From the NCBI GenBank assembly GCA_016933055.1, contig JAFGBS010000009.1:261590-325589 (forward strand): 64,000 nt of DNA, in the 5' to 3' direction. Below, one piece after another: positions 26,690-34,880 of the stretch; position 1 is the stretch's first letter, and every line of letters begins with the position of its first letter. The notes under the pieces were generated by a model. That model did not search any database. It had not been told where the DNA came from and was given only the letters and a program-made list of their open reading frames with translations. The stretch comes from Promethearchaeota archaeon (GTDB lineage Archaea; Asgardarchaeota; Lokiarchaeia; Sigyniarchaeales; Promethearchaeaceae). The translations under genes and the position numbers were made by a program.

Positions 26690-26800
26690 AGCGTTTATGA
26701 TAGGTAAAATCAGGCCAAATTGGATGATTGGTCAGTATAAAAGTGAGATTGATCATGACAGGTCTTGCAAAGACTTAACTGGCTTTAAGAATAAAAGAGA
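26690..26800 (+). promoter_or_regulatory. 3' UTR with possible SECIS hairpins
   Basis: Archaeal SECIS elements usually lie in the 3' UTR. Here ATGATTGGTCA (26724-26734) can pair with TGAGATTGATCAT (26744-26756) with one two-base bulge; a second hairpin is GTCTT-GCA-AAGAC near 26763-26775. Neither shows the classical GAA...A internal loop clearly. I flag it as a place to test, not as an identified SECIS. Confidence 0.25.
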
Positions 26801-26842
26801 ACTAAAATATATCTATAAATGAATTAATGGTGAAATAAGAGA

Positions 26843-27292
26843 ATGAGTGATGACGAAGAAGTTAAAAAAATTCGCGAACAAAAAGAAGAATTATTAAAAA
26901 AAATGATTGCAGAACCTCAAATGCCACCGAACATACTTTATATCGATACGGTTGACCAGTTCAATGAACTAATTGAAACTTATAAAGATCAGATAATAAT
27001 AATCGACTTTTGGGCCGAATGGTGTGGTCCATGTAAAATGTTTGGACCTATTTTCGAAGCAGCACAGAAAAAATGGGGACATGAAATTGTATTTGCTAAA
27101 TTGGATACCGAAAAACTTCCAGGGGTAGCCCAACAGCTCCAAGTGATGGGAATTCCCATGGTAATGTTTATTAAAGGGAAAAAGGAGATTCATCGACAAG
27201 CAGGTGCTTTACCTCGACAACACTTTGAGGACCTTTTGAAACGAGTAAAAGAAGCTGTAGATAGGGCGGAAAAAGGTTCTATGTATTCTTGA
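26843..27292 (+). CDS. Thioredoxin-domain protein
   Basis: A 149-residue cytosolic thioredoxin-fold protein. The redox site WCGPCK is at residues 60-65, in FWAEWCGPCKMFGPIF, and the cis-Pro is in MGIPMVMF. An N-terminal charged helix of about 28 residues precedes the fold. It reduces protein disulfides, perhaps linked to the HesB-like selenoprotein upstream. Its 3' end overlaps ksgA by 14 bases (convergent). Confidence 0.93.
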   Translation: MSDDEEVKKIREQKEELLKKMIAEPQMPPNILYIDTVDQFNELIETYKDQIIIIDFWAEWCGPCKMFGPIFEAAQKKWGHEIVFAKLDTEKLPGVAQQLQVMGIPMVMFIKGKKEIHRQAGALPRQHFEDLLKRVKEAVDRAEKGSMYS

Positions 27293-28139
27293 TTTGTATT
27301 TTTTTAAAAAAATTCCATATTTCTCTTGGAAGTAATTGAAATAATCTCTTATTTTTCATATCTGTGCCAACACATGAATCAATATCCAAATTCCGAAGAA
27401 ATTGTAATTTGGGAAAATTATCAATGTTCTTTTTCAAAAAACTCAAAGCTTTGGGCAGGATTTTGTTTTTGAATGGAAAAATTCCCGCAAGAAATTCCAT
27501 AAAATGGCCTAAATACGGATTATTAACATATTCCGGGTTAAAGGTCAGCTTGACAATACCACTTTCGATCTGTGGTTGCGGATAAAAATCATAGGGAGAA
27601 ACTCTCTTCAAATCTTCAATCTGAAATAGTAATTGAGCAATGACACTTAATCTACCATATCCTTTTGCTTGCGGTAGGGATTGCATTCGTCTAATGAACT
27701 CTTCTTGGAGCATAAGAATTATTATATCGGCTTTCTCTTTAGATTCTACAATTTTCTGGATAAGAGGACCTGAGATCTGATAAGGCACATTAGAAATGAG
27801 TTTAGAATGTTTTGGAAACGTAGTTTTAATTGCATCTTGGGTAATTATCGATATATTCTCATTGTGTACAAATTTCTCTCGCAAATATTTCGAGAGTTTG
27901 CGATCATTTTCTATTACTATTGTTTCCTTTGCATTCTGAATGATCTTTTGTGTCAAACATCCAAAACCCGGACCAATTTCCAAAACAACATCCCGATCTG
28001 CATCTAATGCTCCATACCGAATAATAAAATCTGCAACTTGTTCATTAATCAGAAAACATTGTCCTTGGTTTTTCCTTAGTGTAATTCCATATTGAGAAGA
28101 TATGTTAAGTATCTCTTCCTTAAGGGTACGAAATTCCAT
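27279..28139 (-). CDS. ksgA: 16S rRNA dimethyladenosine transferase
   Basis: It dimethylates two adjacent adenosines in the 3' terminal helix of 16S rRNA, using AdoMet. The Dim1/KsgA signature is present: NQGQCFLINEQVADFIIRYG near the start, the AdoMet motif LEIGPGFGCLT near residues 50-60, and SNVPYQISGP near 115-125. The 286-residue length is normal. It is the last gene of the minus-strand cluster pus10, rpl21e, rpoF, DUF655, ksgA, a conserved archaeal order. Confidence 0.94.
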   Translation of the reverse strand: MEFRTLKEEILNISSQYGITLRKNQGQCFLINEQVADFIIRYGALDADRDVVLEIGPGFGCLTQKIIQNAKETIVIENDRKLSKYLREKFVHNENISIITQDAIKTTFPKHSKLISNVPYQISGPLIQKIVESKEKADIIILMLQEEFIRRMQSLPQAKGYGRLSVIAQLLFQIEDLKRVSPYDFYPQPQIESGIVKLTFNPEYVNNPYLGHFMEFLAGIFPFKNKILPKALSFLKKNIDNFPKLQFLRNLDIDSCVGTDMKNKRLFQLLPREIWNFFKKIQIKNT

Positions 28140-28150
28140 AGAATTTCCCT

Positions 28151-28879
28151 TTAATACCGCTTTTGATACGATGTTTTCTTATAGGGCGGACGTTCTTGAG
28201 ATTGCCGATTATCTTGTTTTATCTGAGGTCTTTTCACAAACAAGTAATGTTTCTCTTCATCATCAATAATTTCATTCAGAATCCGTTTTGCGATTGAATT
28301 CTTTATGTTATGCACACTTTTTATTCGTTCATCAAAATCTGCAACTGATTTAAATGGAGCCTTATTTCGTTGTTCAATGATTTCCCATAGTAATTTTTGA
28401 CCTACTCCGGGTAATAAGCTAAGTTTATGCCTTTTTGTGGTGATTGGACCAGCTGTGTTTAAAAATTGAACATAATAATCCTCAGAATCTTCAATGTGGA
28501 TTTCGATGGTACTTGGTAATAGATCTTTTGCAGTCTGAGTTAATTTATGGTACGTGAGACGTTTACGTACTTTTCCTACCAAACTACCGGGTCCTAATAC
28601 GATCTTATCTTGGAGTTTGATGTCTGCACCCCGCTTGTAAGATAATTCAAATAAGTTAAAATACGGAGTTTCAATGGCTTGAACCAGGGGGAACTGAGTA
28701 CTTCGACCACTACTCACATATCCGCGCTCAAGAATATCAAGGATATAAATCACTGTTCCCGTGGGTAAAGAAAATTCCTTGGGTTTACGATATTGCTGAT
28801 TCCTAGTAGTTTTATAGTTTCTATTAGGGGATCTGTTGTTGTAGTATTTTTTCTTATCTGAGTATCTTTTTTCTGACAT
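28151..28879 (-). CDS. DUF655 family protein
   Basis: A 242-residue archaeal DUF655 protein: a basic Arg/Tyr/Asn-rich tail at the N-terminus, then an OB-like core beginning TGTVIYILDILERGYVSSGR, and a helix-hairpin-helix region (LPGVGQKLLWEIIEQRN). Function is not established. Its conserved place between rpoF and ksgA suggests a role in RNA or ribosome metabolism. A 11-base gap separates it from ksgA. Confidence 0.88.
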   Translation of the reverse strand: MSEKRYSDKKKYYNNRSPNRNYKTTRNQQYRKPKEFSLPTGTVIYILDILERGYVSSGRSTQFPLVQAIETPYFNLFELSYKRGADIKLQDKIVLGPGSLVGKVRKRLTYHKLTQTAKDLLPSTIEIHIEDSEDYYVQFLNTAGPITTKRHKLSLLPGVGQKLLWEIIEQRNKAPFKSVADFDERIKSVHNIKNSIAKRILNEIIDDEEKHYLFVKRPQIKQDNRQSQERPPYKKTSYQKRY

Positions 28880-29106
28880 AATTGTTCCCTTTATGTTCTC
28901 ACTAATTGATTAGATAACGGAATGCACTATTGGAATCAAGTGATATTCCAAGAATTTTTGGACCTTCTAAAACTCGTTCAAATACACATTTCTAACCAGT
29001 TTCTTGCATCTCACTCCATAATGGTCCTATAAGACGATCAAAATTAGATTTGTCGTAGTATTCCAATTTCCTAGTGATTAAAACTATTTAATTTTATGCT
29101 CAGTAA
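28880..29106. other. Gap between rpoF and DUF655 genes
   Basis: The 227 bases interrupt an otherwise close-packed operon. No ORF or RNA gene is evident. A promoter for DUF655-ksgA could lie here. Confidence 0.3.
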
Positions 29107-29454
29107 TTATTTTGCAAGGTCATGCAATTTATTGATAATATCATTAAGTTCCTTGTTTCCTAACTTGGATGATTTAAGGTCTTTTTCGAAAATAACACGT
29201 AATTCTTCGACCGTTCCTGGCATAATATTGATTACTTGAATTGCATGCTCCTCATCTAAGTCGTAGGTTTTCATTAGCATGCTTTTAATTTTTTCCACTT
29301 TTTTGTGATCTACCTTAGAAAAGGTTCTTGCATAAATAAGACTACTTTCCTGAAATGAATCGAATTCTCCTTTTCTTTTTTTATGGAGATCTTCCAACAC
29401 TTCCATTACTTCAGGTATTGACACAATTTTCTTTTCTAAGATTTTTCGAACCAT
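29107..29454 (-). CDS. rpoF: RNA polymerase subunit Rpo4 (F)
   Basis: A 115-residue Rpb4/RpoF homologue, part of the Rpo4-Rpo7 stalk. The helical HRDC-like C-terminal half is clear (YDLDEEHAIQVINIMPGTVE). It begins 8 bases after the rpl21e stop, so the two are transcribed together. Rpo4 helps in initiation, elongation and RNA interactions. Confidence 0.92.
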   Translation of the reverse strand: MVRKILEKKIVSIPEVMEVLEDLHKKRKGEFDSFQESSLIYARTFSKVDHKKVEKIKSMLMKTYDLDEEHAIQVINIMPGTVEELRVIFEKDLKSSKLGNKELNDIINKLHDLAK

Positions 29455-29462
29455 TCCTATTC

Positions 29463-29789
29463 CTACTTCTTTTTCGTGGGTTTATTTTGTTGGTGATAAG
29501 CATTCAACCTCAGGTGTTCTTTACCAATGATTAACATTTTTTCTTTATTTTGGTCTTTGATGGATACTTCGTAACATCGACCCCGTGTACCAATAATCGT
29601 GCCTGTTTTTCCATGAAATCGACGGTGTGGAAATCCTCGTTTCTGATAGGCGGGATCACCGATCACATCAACTTTGTCGCCCACTTTGTAATTAACAAGA
29701 AATCTACGTAAACTTTTCAATCCTCGATCTCGTACATTTTTCCGAAATATACTTCGAGTCTTTACCCGATATCCATGATGTTTTACCAT
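29463..29789 (-). CDS. rpl21e: Ribosomal protein eL21
   Basis: A 108-residue large-subunit protein. The core HHGYRVKTRSIFRKNVRDRG is followed by VDVIGDPAYQKRGFPHRRFH, the SH3-like fold of eL21. A basic C-terminal tail ends the protein. It is the second gene of the cluster, between pus10 and rpoF. Confidence 0.96.
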   Translation of the reverse strand: MVKHHGYRVKTRSIFRKNVRDRGLKSLRRFLVNYKVGDKVDVIGDPAYQKRGFPHRRFHGKTGTIIGTRGRCYEVSIKDQNKEKMLIIGKEHLRLNAYHQQNKPTKKK

Positions 29790-29852
29790 CTCAACGTCAC
29801 CAGACTTTATATACAGATCTCCAATAATGCGTTTTGTATAAACTTTTTGGAT

Positions 29853-31247
29853 TCATCTATATTCAATATTCACAATATCCAGTTCGGCGCAGCGCAAATT
29901 CCTACCAAATAATTCTGAAAGGGAAGGTTTGGTGCGTCCTTCATCTCCCGATATTAATTCTTTGATATACGTACCCCCCATCGCTTTGATGCGGGAAGAA
30001 AAATAGTACCGATTCTTCCACTTAAATTCAATATCATATACCATCCGTTTTCGAGTTAGATCGGCTCTTCGATGAACTACCCGTAGCGGGGTTCTCTGTA
30101 GGATCGGATTTTCCAGGATTTTCTTTTTAATTGAAGCGAGTTTGCATTTAAAATCCCTTTTAGTTAATTTTGTCTCACTTTTGATAAGCACATAATAGGT
30201 CTTAGCTGTGGCTTCTCCACTTTGTTTCAGATTCTTAATTTCTGAACGAGGAACAAATACGAGATCAAAAATTTCTACTTTGTCTCCATTTTTTTTGTTA
30301 ACTTCTTTTTGAATTCGGTGAAGATCTATACTTCTGATTCTGGGTTCTTTTAATTCGATTATGAATGGTCTTCCAGGTCCAATACAACGCGCATCAATGT
30401 CTTCTCTTCCCGCTCCATGGAATACCGATTGGTCTGAACGTGAAGACTGTAAGAATTCGGGACTAATTAACTCTTCTACACTAGTTGGATACTGTTTTCC
30501 TGTAAAATAACACTCTTCACAGCCTTTACCTCTACATTTTTTGTGCGGCCAGTGAGTTTGAGGGATTCCGCGAATAAGTTTCCTATATCTACCCTTTACA
30601 CAAAGCGGATTAGATGTGACTTGAACTTTATATCGATCTCTATCGATGGAGATTTGAATATTCAACTGGGGTTGCTTAAATTCGACAAATTTGCCCCAAA
30701 TTACTTCTAGTTTTTTACCAACCACTCGATTAAAATTTTTTTTCATTGATTCACCAGTATTAATCTCCAATTTCGCTCGAAACTCGTCTTCCTTGTCCAC
30801 TATCTTTGCATTTATACTTGTCCCGACTAAATAATTCTCAAATTCATAGTCCTTAGCATTATTGATAATCGTAGTTACCAGAGAATTTACTCTTTGGAAA
30901 AAATTATTGCATAAATAACACACTTTATCAGTGGAATCCTGCCATTCTGGCTGGAATTTCTTCATTAATAATATTGCAGGCTTAAAATTCATTTTAGATG
31001 CGATTTCTTGTAATTTTTCCAAATTTTTCATAAATAAATCCTTATTACCTTGAGATTCATTCAATAAATCATTATATTCCAATAATAATGTAGTAAGAAT
31101 GGAGTTTGCCCGTTCTTGATTGGAGAGTCCCGTTCCCAATAACGCAAATTGTCTTCCAAAACATTCAGCACATAAAGTATAATCAGAAATAATTCTTTTT
31201 GCGGTATTAAAAATTGAATACTGGGTTTCCATGCTGAAAGAGAACAT
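29853..31247 (-). CDS. pus10: tRNA pseudouridine synthase Pus10
   Basis: It makes pseudouridine 54 and/or 55 in archaeal tRNA. The N-terminal CxxC motifs (CAECFGRQFALLG near residues 26-38; CYLCNNFF near 110) form a THUMP-like zinc module, and the catalytic region is GAGREDIDARCIGPGRPF near 285-302, with the catalytic Asp in DID. It is 464 residues. Its position upstream of rpl21e-rpoF is typical of archaea. Confidence 0.93.
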   Translation of the reverse strand: MFSFSMETQYSIFNTAKRIISDYTLCAECFGRQFALLGTGLSNQERANSILTTLLLEYNDLLNESQGNKDLFMKNLEKLQEIASKMNFKPAILLMKKFQPEWQDSTDKVCYLCNNFFQRVNSLVTTIINNAKDYEFENYLVGTSINAKIVDKEDEFRAKLEINTGESMKKNFNRVVGKKLEVIWGKFVEFKQPQLNIQISIDRDRYKVQVTSNPLCVKGRYRKLIRGIPQTHWPHKKCRGKGCEECYFTGKQYPTSVEELISPEFLQSSRSDQSVFHGAGREDIDARCIGPGRPFIIELKEPRIRSIDLHRIQKEVNKKNGDKVEIFDLVFVPRSEIKNLKQSGEATAKTYYVLIKSETKLTKRDFKCKLASIKKKILENPILQRTPLRVVHRRADLTRKRMVYDIEFKWKNRYYFSSRIKAMGGTYIKELISGDEGRTKPSLSELFGRNLRCAELDIVNIEYR

Positions 31248-31321
31248 CCGGCTTATTATAAAATAGCATATAACCCAAAAGATTAAAGATTTTTCAATAT
31301 TATTTTTAAAAGAACCCTATT

Positions 31322-32446
31322 ATGTCTAAAGAGATGAATTTTACATCTGAGAACAAGAAATGCCCACAATGTTCTCGGGAATTACCTAGTAATGCAAATT
31401 TCTGTCAAAAATGTGGATATTCATTCAGTGAAGAATCTAGTCAATCTATTAGTAGTGCATCGGAATGGAGACAAGTAAAGAAAAGAATTAAACGGCAGCG
31501 GCAAGAAACACAGTTGGAAGAAAAATCTATTGAACGTACCTGTCCTAATTGTAATGCAATCATAAAATCCACGGTATTGGAACAATGTCCGTTATGTATG
31601 AGTGAGCTTCCTCCATTACCCGAAATACAAAAAGATAATTTGGATAGAATGCTATTCACAGGCAAAAAATTAGTATCTGAGAAAGAACTTAAAATAGATA
31701 AAAATAAATGGAGTAGCGGTCGGGAAGTCTTCAATGTCATTCTAAACTCCCTCTTAATCTTCATATTCATAATTATGGCCCAGTTTATATTCCAAATTCA
31801 AGGAAGCTTAAGCGAAGAAAATGCACGCATAATATCTGGTGTAATCAGCTTAATTAGTATTGCGGCATTGGGGGTTTATCCCTTAATTTATATTGGTGTT
31901 AATCATTTAAATTGGAATAAAATTGGATTCAAATCAGAGAATACTTTAATCCTTATCCTAATAGGACTTTTAACTGGTATTGGATTGTTTTTTGTGGAAT
32001 ACGGAATTGAGATTATATTGGATTTTCTACCCTTCTACGATCCAGAATCTCTGTTAGGAATCTTGTTCAATGAACCTGTAAATTTAGTAGATCTCACCAG
32101 TATCAATTTTCCTATGCGTTATTTATTTTATTTCCTGCTATTAATCGCAGAGATTTTCGAACAATTTCTATTTCGTGGAGTTGTACATAATGGCATCCAT
32201 GATGTTTTGAAGAAAAAAGACAAATCAAATCCCCGATTCAAAGCCGTATTATACACAACTTTAGTATATGGTCTTTTTTATCTTCTGTTTTATACTTCTG
32301 GGTATCTATTCTTAATAAATATAGGTTTATCGTTGGTTCTAGGCATCACTTACGAATTATCTAACCGAAATTTAACGATAATACTCTCTATGAAAACAAT
32401 ATACGTTGCAATAAGCATACTTGCTCCTTTTATATCATTTTTATAA
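31322..32446 (+). CDS. Zinc-ribbon, CPBP-type membrane protein (CaaX protease-like)
   Basis: This 374-residue protein has two cytosolic zinc ribbons (CPQCSRELPSNANFCQKCG, residues 15-33; CPNCNAIIKSTVLEQCPLC) followed by about eight transmembrane segments. The CPBP motif is partly retained: EIFEQFLFRGV near residue 280, where the usual EE pair is replaced by EQ. So the metalloprotease may be inactive, or use a different residue. Members of this family include Rce1 CaaX proteases. Start ATG 31322. Confidence 0.78.
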   Translation: MSKEMNFTSENKKCPQCSRELPSNANFCQKCGYSFSEESSQSISSASEWRQVKKRIKRQRQETQLEEKSIERTCPNCNAIIKSTVLEQCPLCMSELPPLPEIQKDNLDRMLFTGKKLVSEKELKIDKNKWSSGREVFNVILNSLLIFIFIIMAQFIFQIQGSLSEENARIISGVISLISIAALGVYPLIYIGVNHLNWNKIGFKSENTLILILIGLLTGIGLFFVEYGIEIILDFLPFYDPESLLGILFNEPVNLVDLTSINFPMRYLFYFLLLIAEIFEQFLFRGVVHNGIHDVLKKKDKSNPRFKAVLYTTLVYGLFYLLFYTSGYLFLINIGLSLVLGITYELSNRNLTIILSMKTIYVAISILAPFISFL

Positions 32447-32519
32447 ATTATTTCTAAATCTTTTTTGGGATAAAAACAATACTTACTATGCACTAGATTG
32501 AATTATAGGTATTAAAAAG

Positions 32520-33221
32520 ATGGCAAAAAGGGCAAGAGCTCAACCCAAAGTTATTTTTATTGAAGGAATACACGGAGTTGGTAAAAGTAGTGTATTTCAT
32601 GGACTTAAGAGACTCTATAGCCCAAATAACTTCAAATTCTATCCTGAACGCTTGCTAATGAAACCATTATTTCCCTTCGGTTCATCCGATATTCAGATTG
32701 CATTTCGATCTGAACTTCATTTCCTACAACAAATGATTGAGCGCAACAAACGTATTGGAACTGAACTAGCTAAAAAGAAAAAACCTATGGTGTGTGTATT
32801 AGACCGTTCTGCGTTAAGTGTAATCGTATACTCGAAATCTCTCGGTATCAAGGGTAAAGACCTTCAAGTCATTTTAGACCTTTTCCGCTCAGTGAATTGG
32901 TATGAAAACGTGATGATCTATTTATATGCAAAACCTGAAACATTATTATCAAGGATCACAAAACGTGGCAGTTTAGAACCCGATCGTCTTCAATGGAATG
33001 AGGACGATATTAACTATATAAAAAAATTAGAGAAACATTATTCAATTCAAATAAAAAAAATGGAAAATAAAATACAAATCATTAATATTGATACTGAGGG
33101 ATTCAATTTAGAAGAGGTAATTTCTATGGCGAGGACCGAAATAGATAAACTCCTTCCAAAGCAAATACCTCCACCGGGTCAAAAAGTTCTCGATTCTTGG
33201 CTTTCATTAGAAAATCCTTAA
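32520..33221 (+). CDS. P-loop kinase, thymidylate/deoxynucleoside kinase-like
   Basis: A 233-residue P-loop phosphotransferase: Walker A EGIHGVGKSSVF near residues 15-26, the DRS motif VLDRSALS near 97, and an Arg-rich LID (LSRITKRGSLEPDR). DRS plus this LID is typical of the deoxynucleoside kinase/thymidylate kinase group, so it likely phosphorylates nucleosides or nucleotides. I cannot tell the substrate. Confidence 0.8.
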   Translation: MAKRARAQPKVIFIEGIHGVGKSSVFHGLKRLYSPNNFKFYPERLLMKPLFPFGSSDIQIAFRSELHFLQQMIERNKRIGTELAKKKKPMVCVLDRSALSVIVYSKSLGIKGKDLQVILDLFRSVNWYENVMIYLYAKPETLLSRITKRGSLEPDRLQWNEDDINYIKKLEKHYSIQIKKMENKIQIINIDTEGFNLEEVISMARTEIDKLLPKQIPPPGQKVLDSWLSLENP

Positions 33222-33304
33222 AGCAAGATTCTGGTAAAAAAAAATACTTAACAATATCGCCTACTTTTTTTTCATATCATACTTCGAGTTGAATTTTTAT
33301 TTTT

Positions 33305-34723
33305 GTGGATAGATCATGGACACCTGATGTGAGAAACATCGCTCAACGCCTTAACCGTGCAATAAGGAAACAAGACTTCATTCAAGCCAAAATTCTAATT
33401 GATCAATTGATCAACCAGAGGAGAAATGGAGTAAATCCTAATCTTCGTCAAGATGCTGCTATTGTGATAGATCACATAATTCAGAAATACGGTAAAGAGC
33501 AACCAACAGATTTTCTCTCTGAAGATTGGCAAGGGGATTTTAAAGGAATTCGCAAGCGGCTAGTCATTTTATTTCAAACCAGAAACTTAGGGGAACTGAA
33601 AAAGCTACTGGAAAGAATGAATACTGTTGCTACTACGAATGCAGACTCTTCCGTTAGGATACAAGCTCTAAATATTCTTGCAGAGATTGCAAAATACAAT
33701 GTGAAATTGGTGGATCTCTATGAACAGAAATATCTGCGAGTTTTTTTAGATGAAAAAAATCTCTCTATTCAGAAACTAGTAAATGAACTATTAGTACAAA
33801 TCGACCCTGCAGAATATTATGGAAATTATGAACAGACCTTAGAAAAATTAAATCGTAGAGAAAAAAAGGTTAACATCACCGTGCGATATGATTTTCACAA
33901 CGATTTTTTACGATATAAAGTTCAAGTTCTTAATAATACGGAGGAAATTTTGTGGGATGTGAATTATCAGATAAATAAATATGAGAACAACTTAATTATC
34001 CGCCAAATTTATCCAGACTTTTACGAAGTTTATGAAAATAATGTCATTTATCTTTCTATTCTTCGCCCTGGTGAAATGAAAGAGATTATTGTAACGGTGG
34101 AACCACGATCACCTCAAATCTATCTGGAGGGAATGGTAAATTACAAAAAACAAAATGAAAATGATTACTATGCTATTCCCGCCCAAGATCTAATGGTGGA
34201 TTTAATAGCATGCTTACCCAAGTTCCAATTATTGGAAAAAAAGGTAGGTGTGAGTCATATTCGGGAATTTTTTGATTTTCATGTCAAATATAAAAGTTCC
34301 AACGTATTTGCATTACCGAACTCGATTAGCCCTAAGTTAGCTTATAAGACAGGTAAGGAAATTCTAGAAAAGTTACATACGATACTGGCGTTAGATGTCA
34401 TGGATGAAGATCCATTTTTTGGGGAGGCATTGTTTTATGGGAAGACAGACGCAAATGAAGAAATTGTGGCTATATTACGCAGTTCTGAGGAAAACAAATC
34501 TCTGGAAATTACCATTGGTACGAACAACAACACCCACTTAGTAGCAATACAAATCAGTTTTGATGATCAACTCCGTCAGAACTTAATTTTATGTCCTGAA
34601 TTCTCACCACATGATAAACTAATTGAGCTTAGATGCCCCCATTGTTTGAGTTCTTTTGATAAAATTCGAAACTGGTGTCCTTGGTGCGGTTTTGAACTCG
34701 ATCCCAACTTTCTCCTCTCATAA
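33305..34723 (+). CDS. Helical/beta-sandwich protein with C-terminal zinc ribbon, possible adaptin-appendage relative
   Basis: A 472-residue protein with GTG start at 33305. Residues 1-170 are helical and HEAT-like. About 195-290 looks like a beta-sandwich (NITVRYDFHNDFLRYKVQVL, EILWDVNYQINK, YLSILRPGEMKEIIVTVEP), similar in type to adaptor or coatomer appendage domains. About 300-440 is mixed alpha/beta. The end has a zinc ribbon, CPHCLSSFDKIRNWCPWCG. The solenoid-then-ear arrangement is suggestive of vesicle-coat adaptins but is not shown to be homologous. Confidence 0.65.
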   Translation: MDRSWTPDVRNIAQRLNRAIRKQDFIQAKILIDQLINQRRNGVNPNLRQDAAIVIDHIIQKYGKEQPTDFLSEDWQGDFKGIRKRLVILFQTRNLGELKKLLERMNTVATTNADSSVRIQALNILAEIAKYNVKLVDLYEQKYLRVFLDEKNLSIQKLVNELLVQIDPAEYYGNYEQTLEKLNRREKKVNITVRYDFHNDFLRYKVQVLNNTEEILWDVNYQINKYENNLIIRQIYPDFYEVYENNVIYLSILRPGEMKEIIVTVEPRSPQIYLEGMVNYKKQNENDYYAIPAQDLMVDLIACLPKFQLLEKKVGVSHIREFFDFHVKYKSSNVFALPNSISPKLAYKTGKEILEKLHTILALDVMDEDPFFGEALFYGKTDANEEIVAILRSSEENKSLEITIGTNNNTHLVAIQISFDDQLRQNLILCPEFSPHDKLIELRCPHCLSSFDKIRNWCPWCGFELDPNFLLS

Positions 34724-34880
34724 TATGTGTGAAATGACCTACTTCACGATTTTCATGCTTAAGGAAAATCCTTGGTACCTTCCACAACACTAATCTCACA
34801 AAGGAATCTTATGATCACTCGTTAATAATCTCTCATAGAAACCGTTAAATTGTTCTATTTACCATAATTTGTTAGGTAGC

